Positions 5,601 to 6,170 of a stretch of DNA of 6,170 nt are shown piece by piece. Source of the stretch: an uncultured Oscillospiraceae bacterium. Lineage in GTDB: Bacteria; Bacillota; Clostridia; Oscillospirales; Oscillospiraceae. Where the stretch lies: contig CAJUQD010000092.1 of the NCBI GenBank assembly GCA_910588105.1, forward strand, positions 1 to 6,170, written 5' to 3'. How positions within the stretch are numbered: the stretch's first letter is position 1; each line of letters opens with the position of its first letter. The notes under the pieces were generated by a model. It made no database searches. It had not been told where the DNA came from and was given only the letters and a program-made list of their open reading frames with translations. Made by a program: the position numbers and the translations under genes.

Positions 5601-5638
5601 CCCAAATCGCAACCCAGCGAAGCGGTTGCGATTTGGGG
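5600..5638. repeat. Perfect 15-bp inverted repeat upstream of ssrA
   Basis: CCCCAAATCGCAACC (5600-5614) and GGTTGCGATTTGGGG (5624-5638) are exact reverse complements around a 9-base loop. It is the longest perfect inverted repeat in the window. No T-run follows on either strand. Possible roles are a repeat-element arm, an RNA processing site or a transcription pause; the sequence alone does not decide. Confidence 0.75.
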
Positions 5639-5666
5639 TGAAGGCGCAAGGGAATGCAGGGAGGGA

Positions 5667-5680
5667 TGCCCGTGAGGGCA
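5667..5680 (+). repeat. Tetraloop hairpin in the ssrA leader region
   Basis: TGCCC (5667-5671) and GGGCA (5676-5680) enclose GTGA, a GNRA-type tetraloop. Flanking GGG (5663-5665) and CCC (5681-5683) can extend the stem past one bulged A. It ends about 30 bases before the mature tmRNA 5' end. Confidence 0.55.
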
Positions 5681-5757
5681 CCCCAAACGGAATGGATTTT
5701 GCACCAGCGAGGGGGCGTACTGGTTTCGACGGGGGTGCCGAAGCAGGAATAGCGAGC

Positions 5758-5785
5758 GGATGCGCCTGTCATCCTAAAAACGGGC
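5758..5785 (+). ncRNA. tmRNA pseudoknot PK1
   Basis: GGATG (5758-5762) pairs with CATCC (5770-5774), and the loop sequence GCCTGT (5764-5769) pairs with ACGGGC (5780-5785) with one G-U pair. This is an H-type pseudoknot in exactly the place expected for PK1, which positions the resume codon 10 to 13 bases downstream. Confidence 0.85.
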
Positions 5786-5798
5786 AACTTATAAATTA

Positions 5799-5834
5799 AA
5801 GAACAACGATAACGTAGTTCTCGCCGCGGCTTAA
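5799..5834 (+). other. tmRNA tag-peptide reading frame
   Basis: The frame that runs into the TAA at 5832-5834 reads K-N-N-D-N-V-V-L-A-A-A. After the alanine carried by the tmRNA itself, the tag would be A-KNNDNVVLAAA. The other two frames stop early. The resume codon is probably AAG at 5799, 13 bases after PK1 with an A at position -4, but the TTA at 5796 (10 bases after PK1) is possible and would add a leucine. The hydrophobic C-terminus ending in LAAA should be recognised by ClpXP-type proteases. Confidence 0.75.
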
Positions 5835-6057
5835 CGCGGCCGTCCCGTTCGGAAGGACCACGAGCCGGGCCGGGGCGTCATCTCAGTGGTGAACATGAGT
5901 ACGGAAAGAGTTGACCGTGCCATGGATCATGACTCTACCAAGTTCAGCAGTTTGACGGCCTGCGGCTGAGCAAGGGAATGTAACCGACCGTCTGCGCTCG
6001 GAGAGGTTCCTGTGAACGTGCTTTCGGACAGGGGTTCGACTCCCCTCGCCTCCACCA

Positions 6058-6170
6058 CAAGAGAGTTGTACGAACCCCAGCGGGTCAGGAAGTGACCATC
6101 TTCTTGACCGTGGAATGTATCGTACTGCTCGCCCCGCTCAGTGTATGCGGGTAATGAGAATCCCTCAGAG
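6058..6170. other. Unassigned sequence downstream of ssrA
   Basis: These 113 bases contain no gene or clear terminator. They hold several complementary segments: GGTCA (6083-6087) can pair with either of two TGACC copies (6093-6097 or 6105-6109), AGCGGG (6079-6084) with CCCGCT (6134-6139), and GTACGA (6068-6073) with TCGTAC (6120-6125). This could be chance in a GC-rich genome or part of a structured RNA or repeat that continues past the window. Confidence 0.4.

Larger units (their letters stand above)
5501..5710. other. Hairpin-rich spacer between ppiB and ssrA
   Basis: No gene is supported here. The 210 bases hold four perfect or nearly perfect inverted repeats in a row: 5507-5540, 5584-5600, 5600-5638 and 5667-5680. 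I see no convincing -35/-10 pair at the right distance before the tmRNA 5' end, and no hairpin followed by a T-run, so ssrA may be transcribed from upstream and processed, or its promoter is far from consensus. The stretch resembles interspersed palindromic repeats found between genes in GC-rich clostridia, but that is inference from appearance. Confidence 0.55.
5711..6057 (+). ncRNA. ssrA: Transfer-messenger RNA (tmRNA)
   Basis: tmRNA acts with SmpB as tRNA and mRNA in turn, rescuing stalled ribosomes and adding a degradation tag. The 347-nt RNA has the standard tRNA-like ends: 5' GGGGGCG (5711-5717) pairs with CGCCTCC (6047-6053), including the G3-U70 wobble read by alanyl-tRNA synthetase, and the encoded 3' end is ACCA (6054-6057). 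The T-arm is GGGG-TTCGACT-CCCC (6031-6045), and the 5' segment carries the conserved GGTTTCGACGGGG. Helix 2 can form between about 5742-5756 and 5997-6013. Pseudoknot 1 is at 5758-5785, followed by the tag frame and a hairpin (GCCGCG 5823-5828 / CGCGGC 5835-5840) with the stop codon in its loop. It is a one-piece, not permuted, tmRNA. The mature 5' end would be made by RNase P. The nearness of smpB fits their shared function. Confidence 0.97.

Noticed and set aside
5524..5799. A 91-codon plus-strand frame between ppiB and ssrA
   Set aside because: It runs through four hairpins and into the tmRNA pseudoknot, so it is a by-product of non-coding sequence.
6030..6057. A separate tRNA gene from the T-arm and CCA end
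   Set aside because: These are the 3' half of the tRNA-like domain of tmRNA; the 5' half is at 5711.
1..6170. CRISPR array, insertion sequence, phage or toxin-antitoxin genes
   Set aside because: There are no regularly spaced direct repeats, no transposase or integrase motifs and no paired small genes with ribosome binding sites.

Overview
The window looks like chromosomal core DNA from a GC-rich, low-oxygen-type Firmicute, most likely a gut clostridium of the Oscillospiraceae (Flavonifractor/Pseudoflavonifractor-like). This rests on the long Firmicutes form of ribosomal protein S12, strong purine-rich ribosome binding sites, sigmaA-type promoters, a DUF1934 (YwiB) gene and a bacillus/clostridium-type trans-translation locus. 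The genus is an inference; the phylum is well supported.

Left part, minus strand, read from right to left: a promoter at 1574-1602 drives a small L7Ae-family ribosomal-type protein (1263-1535), then rpsL (S12, 789-1214), then rpsG (S7, 1-382, cut by the window edge). This is the distal half of a str operon, but a transporter gene stands where rpoB-rpoC usually would. A 406-base non-coding block packed with inverted repeats separates rpsL from rpsG.

Middle part, minus strand: murI (glutamate racemase, 3498-4313), a DUF1934 beta-barrel protein (3019-3462) and a MATE-family exporter (1585-3003) follow one another with gaps of 35 and 15 bases. They look like one operon read from a good promoter at 4352-4380. 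The ribosomal-protein promoter lies across the end of the MATE gene.

Right part, plus strand: from a divergent promoter at 4439-4467 come smpB (4500-4961), ppiB (4982-5500, cyclophilin) and, after a 210-base hairpin-rich spacer, ssrA (tmRNA, 5711-6057). SmpB and tmRNA together rescue stalled ribosomes and tag the unfinished protein for proteolysis; here the tag frame ends in VVLAAA. The last 113 bases hold no recognised gene.

I found no CRISPR array, transposase, phage gene or toxin-antitoxin pair. The least explained DNA is the two hairpin-rich spacers (383-788 and 5501-5710), the foldable tail after ssrA, and the break in the usual str operon order.
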